DNA from: Sanderia malayensis
Taxonomy: Eukaryota; Cnidaria; Scyphozoa; Semaeostomeae; Pelagiidae
Direction: 5' to 3'
DNA: 64,000 nt
Assembly (NCBI GenBank): GCA_013076295.1
Contig: RQOL01000861.1
Coordinates: 5,124,235 to 5,188,234 of the forward strand
A program made the translations under genes and the position numbers. The notes under the pieces were generated by a model. It saw only the letters and a program-made list of their open reading frames with translations, was not told the origin of the DNA and made no database searches. Every line of letters starts with the position of its first letter. Within the stretch, counting starts at the first letter, position 1. This document shows, in pieces, positions 24,506 to 34,928 of the stretch.

Positions 24506-25343
24506 GCTTGTTGTTAACAGTATATTCCTTTCACTATTATATTTAAGACATAAAATGTATTTCCATTGCTATTTCGTTGTCTAATCATGACGTCTCACAA
24601 AGCAGCGATTTCCTCATACCGCCCTCATACCTCATACCGTCTGTCGTAATCAACTTGCCTTTATTATTACCTTTTATGCAACGCATTCAAACCACTTTCA
24701 TGGACCTGGTTTTAGAAGAGTTTCTTTCAAAAATAGTAAATTTCCTACAAAACTGACATCATTAATTTGCACCATAAACAACTCTCGTAGCAATATATAA
24801 GTTTAATTTACCAAGAATCAACTGAAGCTGTATATAAAATTCTAATTCCCTACGAACACAAAAATCTGAACAAATTCCAAACCACCTATTAAATTGCTAT
24901 GTACACAGTAAATTATAAAATTGTTGAATTCACCAAAATAAAGATTTCGTCCCGTCTCTGCGGTTGGAGTTAAGATTTGGAGAGTAAACCAGTCAAAGCG
25001 TCCTTGAAATAGCGTTTTTAATAACAGTTCTCTACGGACATTGAAGAACGCATATTGGGACATATTGTGTATTTATGAAAACAAGGTTTTAAAATCAGTA
25101 ATGAAATGAATGGCTTCTTTCAATAAAGGAGGGAGTACGTCAAAGAAGATATAATTCTCGGGGAGAATAACACTGAACTGGTGATAATGGAAGAAGGGTG
25201 GTAGCAGTTTGACAAAGGAAGGAGGTACAATATTGGTCCGAAGGAAGAATGTACTACATTCCTGGACTTTTCAGTCGTTGGACGTTTGAAATCGGTTCTC
25301 TTGGGTGCACATTAACATAAATGTACCACGACAGAAAGCACAC

Positions 25344-25345
<2 letters not shown>

Positions 25346-25377
<32 letters not shown>
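25346..25377. repeat. AT dinucleotide microsatellite
   Basis: About 16 uninterrupted AT units. It lies about 120 bp past the liprin-beta stop codon. Confidence 0.95.
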
Positions 25378-25380
<3 letters not shown>

Positions 25381-25444
25381 GAACATTATTTGAAATCAGT
25401 TGGTTACCTTGGGTGAAAGCAGTGCTTTGCTTGAGGTTGCAATT

Positions 25445-25450
25445 TTTATT
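25445..25450 (-). promoter_or_regulatory. Poly(A) signal of liprin-beta
   Basis: TTTATT on plus is AATAAA on minus, 43 nt past the liprin-beta stop codon. Confidence 0.6.
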
Positions 25451-25492
25451 TTCTGATTCATTCATCGTGATATATACAACTTGTGGGTGTGC

Positions 25493-28400
25493 TCATCGTT
25501 GATTCAACATGCTCTGTAAGTAGAAACACAAGAAGCAGACGTGAGTGCACCATCCGTATTATTGCACATTATCTATTGTTTGTCTAGGTCACATTGCTGA
25601 ACCTACTTGCTTCTGCTCACAAAGTCAATTATACACATAACATCACGCAACAATGTTCAAAGTTAAACAAGTTGCATCATCCAAACATTCTAATACTACA
25701 GTGACAAAGAAAGATTTATTACCGTTAGATTTGTGAGCTCTTGGGAAAATTCTCCAACCATTTTTATCTGTGACCCATTCTTCGGAAGAAAAAAAGAAAT
25801 CATTGCAAAATCTTACTAACTTCAATTTTAATCAAGTCTGTTTTCGCGGATGCTGGTACACATGTAAAATTCGATATTCCGGTTTCAAATGGAAGTGTCC
25901 ACTTGTGATAACATCACACCAGGGCAATTCTCGCTAGTTTTCTCCCTAACAACGGCGATGTACTTTTTACTCACCTCGATACTGCTGTCTTGTTCGTTGC
26001 TGATGGCGGGAGATGAGAGGGTGTCCGAGAATTCGAAAACGTCATCGGGATCGAGAGAGGGTGGTGGTGACATGCTCTGTGGCACATCCAAATCCGTCGG
26101 ACAGATGCGCTGATCAAGTTCCAGCTCCGACTTTCTCCTCCGCAGGGTTCCAAACGGCAGGCCACGTTTACGAAGCTAAAATATGAGGCGATAGCAAGAT
26201 AGTTTAGTGGAAAACAGAGCAGCAGGCTTGAAATACAGCAATGTGTTAAAAGTGGTAGAAGGTATAGTATATAGTATACGATTACAAATGCAGTTATAAA
26301 ACACACCAAGAGTAAGATTAAAAATAGGTGGGGTAATTCTTAAGCCTGGTTTCCATATAGTCCTTGAGGGTCGTTGAGGGTCGCTCAAAGGATTAAAATC
26401 AACTTTGTACAATATCTCTGTGTCATTTTTAATCCTTTCAGCGACCCTCAACGACCATCAACGACTATATGGAAACCAGGCTTTATTGAAATGCAATCCT
26501 GGAATACACAAAGAGTGAAAGTAGAAATGTAGCTAAGAAATTCAATGTTATACATATTAAGAACAAATTTAAAAGTTAAGCTTCGGAATACAGAAGAATT
26601 AATTATGCATGCGAAAACAGGCACCTTGTGTTTCTCCGATGCATTGAGTGGAACAAAATCGGATGATCGTGCGGTCATTTCTTTTTGTTTTTGACAATTG
26701 TCGCTTAGCAGTGTGTCAAATTGAGAAACAAGATGCCTTCTTAACAGTGTCTTATTCTGTGGTATCGACAAGAGGCTCGCCAATGTGTCTGCATTGAAGC
26801 GTGGCTCCAAAATCTGTATAAAAAACGATTCAGACTGTATTAGAAACTCTTAGCTAATATCGTTGAAAATCAAATGCAGTTCAACGTCGATCGCAATGGT
26901 ATAAAAAATGCATCCTATTTATCGAGAATTCAAGTCATCAAAGGGGGGATCTTGAGCCAATTAAAATCAGATGAGATAAACACAGTGGAACAAATCTCGG
27001 TAATTTGACTACCATTTTAGTCCAATTACCGAGGTTCAGCTGTATTTACATTGAATTCACATTGAAATCTCTCTGTTTCCTTTGAATTTCACATGCCATA
27101 TCCATGTGTATGGCCCCTGAGATTCAAACCCTCAATGTCTTATTTCCCTGGGTGGGCGACTTATCAAGGCCCAACTGTATATTTTCTTCAAATCGAGGAC
27201 TATATCGAGAATAACTTTATCAATTTTTTTCTGGATAAATCATTTTGATCTGTTGAGCTTCAACGCTGCGCACTAGCATGAATACTTTTAGTAAAGATGA
27301 TGTTTGTTAGAGCATACCATTAATGCTCCGTGCACACCACTGCCTCTTAAGTTAGGTGCATATTCTGCTAGGTCGACGGAGCGCAGCCAGTCCATAACTC
27401 TTGCATTGGTCCACAACATCACATGATTGCATCTGTCCTCATTCTGCAGTAAAACAATCAATATGTCATGATTCGGTATCAGAAACGAGCAGAAACCTGA
27501 TAGAATGAAACGTGCTTCGCAAATGACAACACAACATATCCGAGTTGCGTGTGTAACTATATTGATGCATCTTGATAACGGGTCAAGCCCGAAACGTTAT
27601 AATAATTAATGACGTAACTGTTTTTTTTCTTCAAATTATTATATTGCAAATTTCAACATACGACAAAAAACCTTTTCATTACCTGCGGTGTAAGACTTGG
27701 TTTCAAATAGTTTGGATGGAATCGTTGATGCCTGCAAAGAAATACACAATCATAAGTAATGCAGTATTGTGGAAGAGGTATTTATCGTAAATATAGCACA
27801 GGAAATCACAAACAGCAGTTTTCAGGCAGGTAACAATTATTGATTTATCATCGTTTTTCACAAATTACTATCAATGGAATCATTAAAAATTTTGCAAGAG
27901 CTTGTAGTTTTCGAGGGACTTGTATCCAAAAACTGTCAACTTCAAAACACATAACAACATAAACGCTGTAACAAAGTTCTGTGAGAGTCCATGGAATTCA
28001 TAACAGTGCTGCAAATAGAGGTTACCTCAAACACTGAATAGCCCTCTTCAAACTGACATGATGTATTGTTGTGTAGACTTTCAGCGTCAGCAAATCGTCC
28101 TTAAACAAGAAATTAACTCGCCATTACCAAATAGCAAACATGCAAAAACTGCAGAGTCGATGCAAAAACTGAGATTGACTTAAGATTTGCAGTTTTCTCC
28201 TGTTTGATTCTAACGGTCTCTCGATGAAGCACCGCATTTACAAAAAAGATAACTGCTGCGTTTATTCGGGGGCGGCACTCACACAGGGGCGGCGCTCACT
28301 CGAGTAAATACGGTACGATATCTATTCTTACCAGGGTCATATTCTGCAAGATACGGCCATCAACTCTATTTTCATAGAAAACTCCTTTATACTGAGGAAG

Positions 28401-31400
28401 ACCAATGTCATCCAGCCATCCTGGAGAAAAATAGATCTCTCAAAATCCAGTGGAGGATAGATGGACTTGTTAGAAGCATAACTATTCGGTAGAAAATTCC
28501 TTAAAAAAGCGAACTTGACAATATGAACTCACTGGCGATCCAGTTATGATCAAGACGACCTGTGTAATCAGAATCCGCTGATTGCAGAGCCTAAAAGGGA
28601 AAAGAAAATTGAAAGCAAAAAAGAAAGCAAGAACACAGTTTCAACACTGTCTCTCAGGATGGAAAGCATAGCACTTCATTCGTAATTTTCTCTTTCTTAA
28701 CCTAAACACACTCCTTAGGACCTGTTTATATGAGGTGGTCCGGCCTCGGGCAACCGGGTGGCTAGGGCAGGTGAGACAATTTCAACTCCGGCTTTACACG
28801 GTCGTTCAAAACCGAATGAGCGCATGCGTCTTTTGTGATTACACAGCTGATCAGCCGCGTAGGCCGGCAGTTTGAGTTTGCACGAGACAATTTCAACTCG
28901 GGTAAGCGGAATTACCTGTAATGCAAAGTGCAGTTTCTTTTGATGAATAGGCATGTGAATACCGATCTCCTTTTCCATTTCTGCATTTGTGAATTTGAAA
29001 ACATCGTCTCCTTTGCTGATGCACTTGGAAAATGATGGAATGTAGGCAGCCAACCCTTCATCTTCCAGCCACTCTGATATCTGTTCCATTGTCCATGTTG
29101 CAAAAGAGTTACCAATGATATTTCTATGAAAAATAACAGGAAAGCTTAAAGATCTAAGTATCTAACGGTGCTTTAGGCCTTATATTATTTAGCCAGTGGG
29201 TGTTTATTAAGCAGAGAAGGTGTCAGCGTTTGAAATGGCGAGAGTTAACTGTATATGGAAGCAGGCACCCAAAGATAATTTTGAGGCCAAATCTCCTGCG
29301 TAAAAAACCCTTATTATAGACACTTCTGCCTATAAAAAACTTCTCTTCGTTCCTTTTTGCTAAAAATTTTCTGTTTACCGTATGATGAATAATCGTGCAA
29401 CAAGTTGTTGAAATATCATACAGAACTTTTGTTCACAAAAAGGAATGAAGAGAAGTTTCGTATGGACAAAAATTTCAAAACATTTTTATGGAAAAAAGAT
29501 TGATCGAACAATAACAGCTACTGACCCTTGTTGGAGTTTGATTTAATTTTTGGTGAAAATGTGTTTCCGAAATTTCTAATGTTTCTTAGATATTTCCCTG
29601 TAGTTCTAAATGTTTCTGAAATTTTAGAGCGTCTAGATCTAGGTTTCTTATAAACCGGTTTCTTATAAAAAAAACGTGTATTATATCTTCTCTTATTAAA
29701 TTGCAAAACATTGTTGGACCCAATGCAAGCAAAGCTGAAGCTCGATGGTAATTCATGTCCTCTCTCTGTAGCACACGTCTTTTTATTGAGAAAGTTTTTC
29801 TCACAGCAATACACGCTTTTTTTTTTATAAGAAACCGGTTTATAAGAAACCTAGATCTAGACGCCCTAAAATTTAAGAAACTTTTAGAACTACAAGGAAA
29901 CATCTAAGAAACATTAGAAATTTCGGAAACACGTTTTCCCTTTACGGATTTAGCAAATGTCAACTACAGTAAGTATGTTTTATGTGCTAAGCATAACATT
30001 GTCGGCTCCACATGGCGATTTTTCGCATTGACGATTTTTCTTTGATATAATACCAATATTTTGCCACATCCACGTTTTTTCTTCGTTTTCACTGGAACTT
30101 CGTGTTCATTAAATTAAGAAACTTTTAAGAAACTTTTAGAACTAAAATGTGGCCAAAAATTAAGAAACTTTTACTACCAGGCCTTGAGCCAGGTTTCTTA
30201 TAAAAAAAAAACGTGTACTCAAACTCTCTTAGCAATTCCCCACTAAAGATTTCTTGAGGCTTTCTAGAACTTACCGCCTGCCTTCTGTTGGATAAGCTCG
30301 TCCATTAGCATGCGGCGGAGTCTGAAAATAAAATAAATTTATATACAATTTAACGATGAATAATTGGTCTCTCAGAAAAAATATTTAATGATGAAAAAAT
30401 ATTGTCTAAAAATTTATGCCATTAAGAGATACATTAATAAGAAAATAAAATAAGTAAAAATAAATAGCTTGATTTTAAATTAAATTTTATCAAAAACCTA
30501 AAAATAAATATGTTTTGCAGTCAACTAAGAGTCATGGGTATTAAAAAAAAAATAAATAAAAATTTGTACATAGCAGAGGGTAGTTTCGATCTACCGACCT
30601 CTGGGTTATGGGCCCAGCACGCTTCCGCTGCGCCACTCTGCTGGTATTGTTCGACGGTAATATTGAATGTCTTTCTACCGCAAACAATCGGCAGACGTTG
30701 GCGCATGTTAATGCTTTGTATCGCAGATTTGTTCACGGGGGCTTGTTTTCAAAACTGAACTTATAGGTAGACGTAGAGGTGGCTTTTTAAAAAATAAAAA
30801 AAATAAAAATTTGTACATAGCAGAGGGTAGTTTCGATCTACCGACCTCTGGGTTATGGGCCCAGCACGCTTCCGCTGCGCCACTCTGCTGGTATTGTTCG
30901 GCGGTAATGTTGAATGTCGTTCTACCGCAAATAATCGGCCGACGTTGGCGCATGTTAATAGTTTGTATCGAAAATTTGCTCACAGCACGGGAGCATGTTT
31001 CTAAAACTGAATTTTTGGGTAGAGGCTGGGGGTTATTCAAGGGGGTAGCTTCTTTTAAAATCTCTCCTCAAACGTTGTCATAAAAAAGTAATAATTTAAT
31101 TCTTTTTATTTAACTCCAATGAGCTCCGTTCGATGGTAATAATACAAAAATTGTATTTGACCATTTTGTAATTAACTTTTTAATCAAAAACAATTTCTTT
31201 ATCGTTACCGTTGTCAAAATCAGTCATCTATACCTGTGGTGCTGCAAACCGACGTCCTCTGCATTCGAATAAGGCCCCATCGGGAGTTCATTCAGAGATG
31301 GGGGGGTACATTTGAGGACTTACAATGATGTGTCTAATGATATTACTTACCGTAACATTATTATTTGGCGACATTGCACCACGTACATGATTTCTTACTA

Positions 31401-34227
31401 AAGAATGAAAAATATATTGCTGGTCATATACACGAATAAGATTGCTAATAGACTCATCACAAGAATTTGCATACTTGAAATGATATAATGATTATCATGG
31501 TAATATTGAAAAGGAACCCTACCTAAGTTTGGTTCACTGGTGCTTCGGCTTCCTTGGAATACCATGTTGTCATTGCCTTGCTCATGATCAATGTGACTTC
31601 CATTCACATCATTAATCTCGGTTGGATGATGCCTTGCTTCTGCATTGCCTGAAAATAAAGTATTTATTAATTTACAAGAGTAAACACTGCGGTAGGAGCC
31701 AGGGGGCACGTGCCCACTGCACTTTTGAAAAAGCATGCAGAATGCACTTTTGTATAAATAAAAAATTGCCCCTTCTAACACCAAATGTGTCACACGGCAT
31801 GTCCTTTTTACTGTGGTTCCCTCTACCCTTTAGTACGCTCCTACCCCTCTAAGAGCAAACGTATGGCATGGGCTATTTATGTTGACAAAATAAATATAAT
31901 TAGAGAAATGTTTACTTCGCATGGCTTTATTTGCTTCTCGGAGTTGCTCGTTCTCCTGAAAAAGAACTTTCAGTACAGCAAACACACATCTACATGGAAA
32001 TATTTTATTTCAGAGCCATTGCAGTCAACCTCTGTACATTATGTACCACCATATAACAAATGAAATCTTCATATAACAATGAAAGTAACTAAAATTACCT
32101 GTCTTAAATGTTCAATTTGTTCTTGAACTTGGCAGATGGCATTGTTTTTATCTACATGTGATGACTTCAAATCATTCACAATCAACTTCAGTCTATTAAC
32201 TTCTGAAGCTGTAAAATGAAGAAATATAAAAAAGTATTGTTGTGGCTAACTGTTATGGTTACTTCTTAAAGGTTAACACAAGCTGGCTTTCATGTTTTAA
32301 GCTATAGACTATCAGAATTTGTGTCTTCACGGTCATACCTTTTTCTCGCAATCGTTTTTTCAAACTGACATTGTTATCATCTGGAAAAAGAAGACCGGAT
32401 TGGTTCAAAAATGCAAATTAATACATACAAATATCACGAAAATAAGCTTTTGACTGGAAAGAAAAACTTCTTCTCTCTCATTATTAATAAAAATTAATAA
32501 TGCTGAAGGTAAATAAAGCTGAAAGTAAATAAAGCTGAATAGAAATTAAGAAATTTTTAAACTACCTGGAGTTTTTGATCTTTTCTCCTCATCTTCTATT
32601 GGTGATTTTATTTGCCCTCTTGCATTTTCAAGCTCAACTTCTCCACTTGTAGGCTTCAAAATAAGAAATACAACTTTATTTATCTGTGATTTTATTTATC
32701 TTTATTTTCTTTATTTATAATATAAAAATAATAATATAAAAATCCAGTGATTTTTATCAAATTGCAACTGACAGAAAATGTCTGCTTGTGAGAACATATA
32801 AAAACATTGCAGATCTTATCCTCTCTATCATTCATATAGAATATTTAAGAACAATAAAGAACAAAATAGACATTAATGAACTAACCCTAGAACTCCTTAC
32901 TGAATCTGAATCTTTAAAGCTGTCTCTGGCAGCAATTCTTAGTGCCTGAAGTTCCCTTTGTGAATTTTCCAGCTCAGTTGATAACTGTCCCACTTGCAGT
33001 AAAAATGCTTCCTTTTCTCTTCTAACAGTCTCTAATTCTTTGACTATATCATCATGCTTCCTTCCATGCTAAAAGAAGTATAAAACCATAAAATAAATTG
33101 CTTCCAGTAAACATACACTGCTAAAGTAAACATGAAATTGAAATTATAAGAGTCAAAAGTTATTTTGGCTTTCCATATTAAATAATTTATGTTATCTGTC
33201 AGTCAATATTTGCCATGTTTATTCTATTTTGCTACTCCCTGGCGTTAGCATGAATAATTAACTTCAATAAATTATTCAACTTAAGATACCAACATTCATA
33301 GACACATCTATGAATACGTTTTTTAACTTTCAAACCAATTCAGCAAAAAATTCAATTGGTAAAAACTTATACTCCATAACCTGATACTGATTCTTTCAGT
33401 TCAAGGGGTTTCAGCTAACTTGATATAGAGGTAAGCATTTTTAACTTTATTCTGCATATCACCTCCAAAATGTCATTATATTATCATTGGGATTCTAACA
33501 AAGCAGCTGTTTTAGCTATCTTTAGCTTAATCTTTGGGTTTTATCATGGCATTCCTTGTTGATAATCCCATTCCAAAGGTTATTGATTAAACATCAGTTT
33601 CATATACAGAAGAAAAAACGTGTTTTTTGGAATTTCCTGCAAAGGTATTTCCCAGGTCTTTATTTTCTTTAAAACCCCGCGTTGGGATACATTTTAACAA
33701 ATTGATACAGACAGATAGGGAGTAGAGTGCCTTCCTGTACTGTACAAAAAAAATGGAAAGTAAAAATGGGATTTGCTCTCAGCTTTCAGTGATACGTGAC
33801 ATGTAAATAATAAATCGCATAAACTGAGGCTGAGGAAGTGGGTCGCATATCCTATTAAAATAGCACAATAATCATGTCAAACAGATGAAGAAAAGCCAGG
33901 TCAATTTAAATAGAGAAGCAAAAATTGAAAACTTACCAAATGATCCACCATATCTTCAATAAAAAGCATAAAATACGACAAATTACTTGAATAATGATGC
34001 AAAGTTTTCACTTCATTACTGTCCACACCACTTGGAAAATTGCTTTCGACTAAGATTCGCTCAAAATTATCAATCATGTCCTTGATATTGTTTGTGATTT
34101 CGCATTCGCCAATTTGTTGTTTACGAGAAGTATGAGAGACGGGTTGTTCGGCCTCCTTGAAAATGTCGTCCATCTCTTCCAACGCCCTTTCCAGCATGAA
34201 AGCTGCATCACTGCCAACGGCGCACAT
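25493..34227 (-). CDS. Liprin-beta (PPFIBP family), complete, 19 exons
   Basis: Scaffold protein of the liprin family, which acts with liprin-alpha and LAR-type receptor phosphatases at adhesions and synapses. Exons on minus: 34227-33937, 33068-32886, 32653-32566, 32380-32339, 32208-32099, 31955-31916, 31648-31523, 31397-31351, 30321-30275, 29123-28916, 28590-28533, 28420-28332, 28099-28026, 27731-27683, 27443-27318, 26813-26625, 26175-25975, 25779-25723, 25513-25493. They join to 681 residues. An N-terminal acidic region (AAFMLERALEEMDDIF) and coiled-coil heptads (about 98-160, 200-255) precede three SAM domains: about 330-394 (WLEDEGLAAYIPSFSKC), 409-468 (WLDDIGLPQYKGVF) and 497-560 (VMDWLRSVDLAEYAPNLRG). 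The tail includes IKMVGEFSQELTNLT, matching the human C-terminal region. It is shorter than human liprin-beta (about 1000) because the linker before the SAM domains is short. Exons 18 and 19 are small; 19 is the least certain. Confidence 0.95.
26344..26481. mobile_element. 138-bp MITE in liprin-beta intron 16
   Basis: Almost fully palindromic. The left end GCCTGGTTTCCATATAGTC and right end GACTATATGGAAACCAGGC are exact inverted copies. Inner blocks (GTTGAGGGTCGCT with AGCGACCCTCAAC; GGATTAAAA with TTTAATCC) continue the stem. Non-autonomous. Confidence 0.85.
28253..28318. mobile_element. MITE remnant in liprin-beta intron 12
   Basis: GTTTATTCGGGGGCGGC followed by CACTCGAGTAAATACGGTA. The last block is the inverted terminal sequence seen at the 53895 element and related to the ends of the 37624-38175 element. 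Only a short remnant is left. Confidence 0.5.
28720..28912. mobile_element. GC-rich repeat-like segment in liprin-beta intron 10
   Basis: Starts with CCTGTTTATATGAGGTGG. The phrase GAGACAATTTCAACTC occurs twice in it (about 28770 and 28884). It is clearly more GC-rich than the flanking intron and reads through in the same frame as the SAM exon on minus, but it is cut off by a consensus donor and is not part of the protein. Probably an inserted repeat; ends not defined. Confidence 0.4.
29561..29680 (-). mobile_element. MITE family 1, partial inverted copy (copy C)
   Basis: From GTGTTTCCGAAATTTC to AAAACGTGTA this is the reverse complement of the left end of the 29810 element (TAAGAAACCTAGATCTAGAC and following). 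It is truncated internally. With copy B it forms an inverted pair in liprin-beta intron 9. Confidence 0.7.
29810..30217 (+). mobile_element. TA-flanked MITE, family 1 (copy B)
   Basis: Inside liprin-beta intron 9. Ends are TACACGC-T-tract-ATAAGAAACC and GGTTTCTTATA-A-tract-CGTGTA. The body matches copy A (14358-14717) throughout, including GTTTTATGTGCTAAGCATAA and ATTGTCGGCTCCACATG, with small indels. Confidence 0.8.
30571..30642 (-). tRNA. tRNA-Met (initiator, CAT anticodon), copy 1
   Basis: The minus-strand 72-mer starts AGCAGAGTGGCGCAGCGGAA, has anticodon loop CCCATAAC (CAT at 30610-30608), a T-loop with GATCGAAAC, and ends CCCTCTGCTA. It pairs as a cloverleaf. The AGCAGAGTGGCGCAG start and A at the 3' end of the acceptor identify eukaryotic initiator tRNA-Met. 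A poly-T terminator (TTTTT and longer, plus-strand A runs at 30543-30565) follows. It sits in liprin-beta intron 8, same strand. Confidence 0.95.
30818..30889 (-). tRNA. tRNA-Met (initiator, CAT anticodon), copy 2
   Basis: Sequence identical to copy 1 over the mature 72 nt (CAT at 30857-30855), 247 bp upstream in the same orientation. A T-rich terminator follows (plus-strand A-rich run at 30788-30809). The flanks are also similar to those of copy 1, so the pair arose by a local tandem duplication. Confidence 0.95.
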
Positions 34228-34451
34228 TTTTCTTACTTGCTATGCGTCTTATTTCGATATTTTCACAAATCACAGAGAGAAGAAGTGTTTCAAAAAAACT
34301 GCTGTGACACTTCGCGAAAATTACACTGATGACTGACTGATTATTGCAGTAGCAAGCAACCACAACCACAAGGCTAGTACTTTGTGTAAATACGAGAATC
34401 TGACGTACGAAAATTTGACACCTGACAGTCTGACGAACCAAACCATTTCTC

Positions 34452-34471
34452 GACAGACAGACAGACAGACA
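34452..34471. repeat. ACAG microsatellite
   Basis: Five GACA units upstream of liprin-beta. Confidence 0.85.
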
Positions 34472-34865
34472 CATGTGGAGAGACATGTTCGCGCAGAAAT
34501 ATTAGTTGCCGTGATGTACTGTCCAGTCCAGGAACGCATTAAGAAAATTTATAATGTCAAACACAGTCGATAAATAGATGCTATACGAAGAAAACTTTGT
34601 GCTAACTTACAGGGAATAATATGAGTGTCTAATAGTAACAAAAGACTTTTACTGATCAGAAATTAACGCAAACATCACTGCTTTGAAACTGTACATTAGG
34701 GGAAATAGATTAAACATGTAGCATACTTCATGCAATATAACAATCTTAGCAACGATGAAAATAAAATTTACTAAGAAATTCTTAATAACATCATATCATA
34801 TGATAGACATTGGCAATAATTAATCAATTTCAAATAAATCAATGGAAAAATCTTCATATCAAATA

Positions 34866-34871
34866 TTTATT
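34866..34871 (-). promoter_or_regulatory. Poly(A) signal of CoREST
   Basis: AATAAA on minus, 58 nt after the CoREST stop codon. Confidence 0.6.
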
Positions 34872-34928
34872 CAAGTCTGAAATAGTTCCAGTTTATATTT
34901 ATGTATAAAACCACGTTCACAACATACT

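Larger units (their letters stand above)
24506..25492. other. Tail-to-tail region between ERLEC1 and liprin-beta
   Basis: AT-rich, about 1 kb between two stop codons. It holds the liprin-beta poly(A) signal (25445-25450, minus) and a TA dinucleotide run. No AATAAA was found within a few hundred bases of the ERLEC1 stop. No gene recognised. Confidence 0.55.
30530..31018. repeat. Tandem duplication of about 245 bp around the tRNA genes
   Basis: Unit 1 is about 30530-30775 and unit 2 about 30780-31018. Besides the tRNA, the flanks GTATTGTTCGRCGGTAAT, TTCTACCGCAAA and GACGTTGGCGCATGTTAAT occur in both, with scattered substitutions, while the tRNA itself is unchanged. Confidence 0.85.
34228..34928. 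other. Short intergenic region, liprin-beta promoter and CoREST 3' end
   Basis: Contains the CoREST poly(A) signal (34866-34871, minus) and an ACAG tetranucleotide run (34452-34471) about 230 bp upstream of the liprin-beta start codon. No gene recognised. Confidence 0.6.

Noticed and set aside
25885..25974. Read-through of liprin-beta exon 17 to a stop at 25885
   Set aside because: The GAG|gtgagt donor is strong and the next exon (25779-25723) encodes GEFSQELTNL, which matches the conserved C-terminal region. Read-through could still be a minor isoform.
28715..28915. Extension of the SAM1 exon frame leftward into GC-rich sequence
   Set aside because: A consensus donor (CAG|gtaatt) at 28915 and the next SAM exon show this is intron; the extension is repeat-like with duplicated GAGACAATTTCAACTC.
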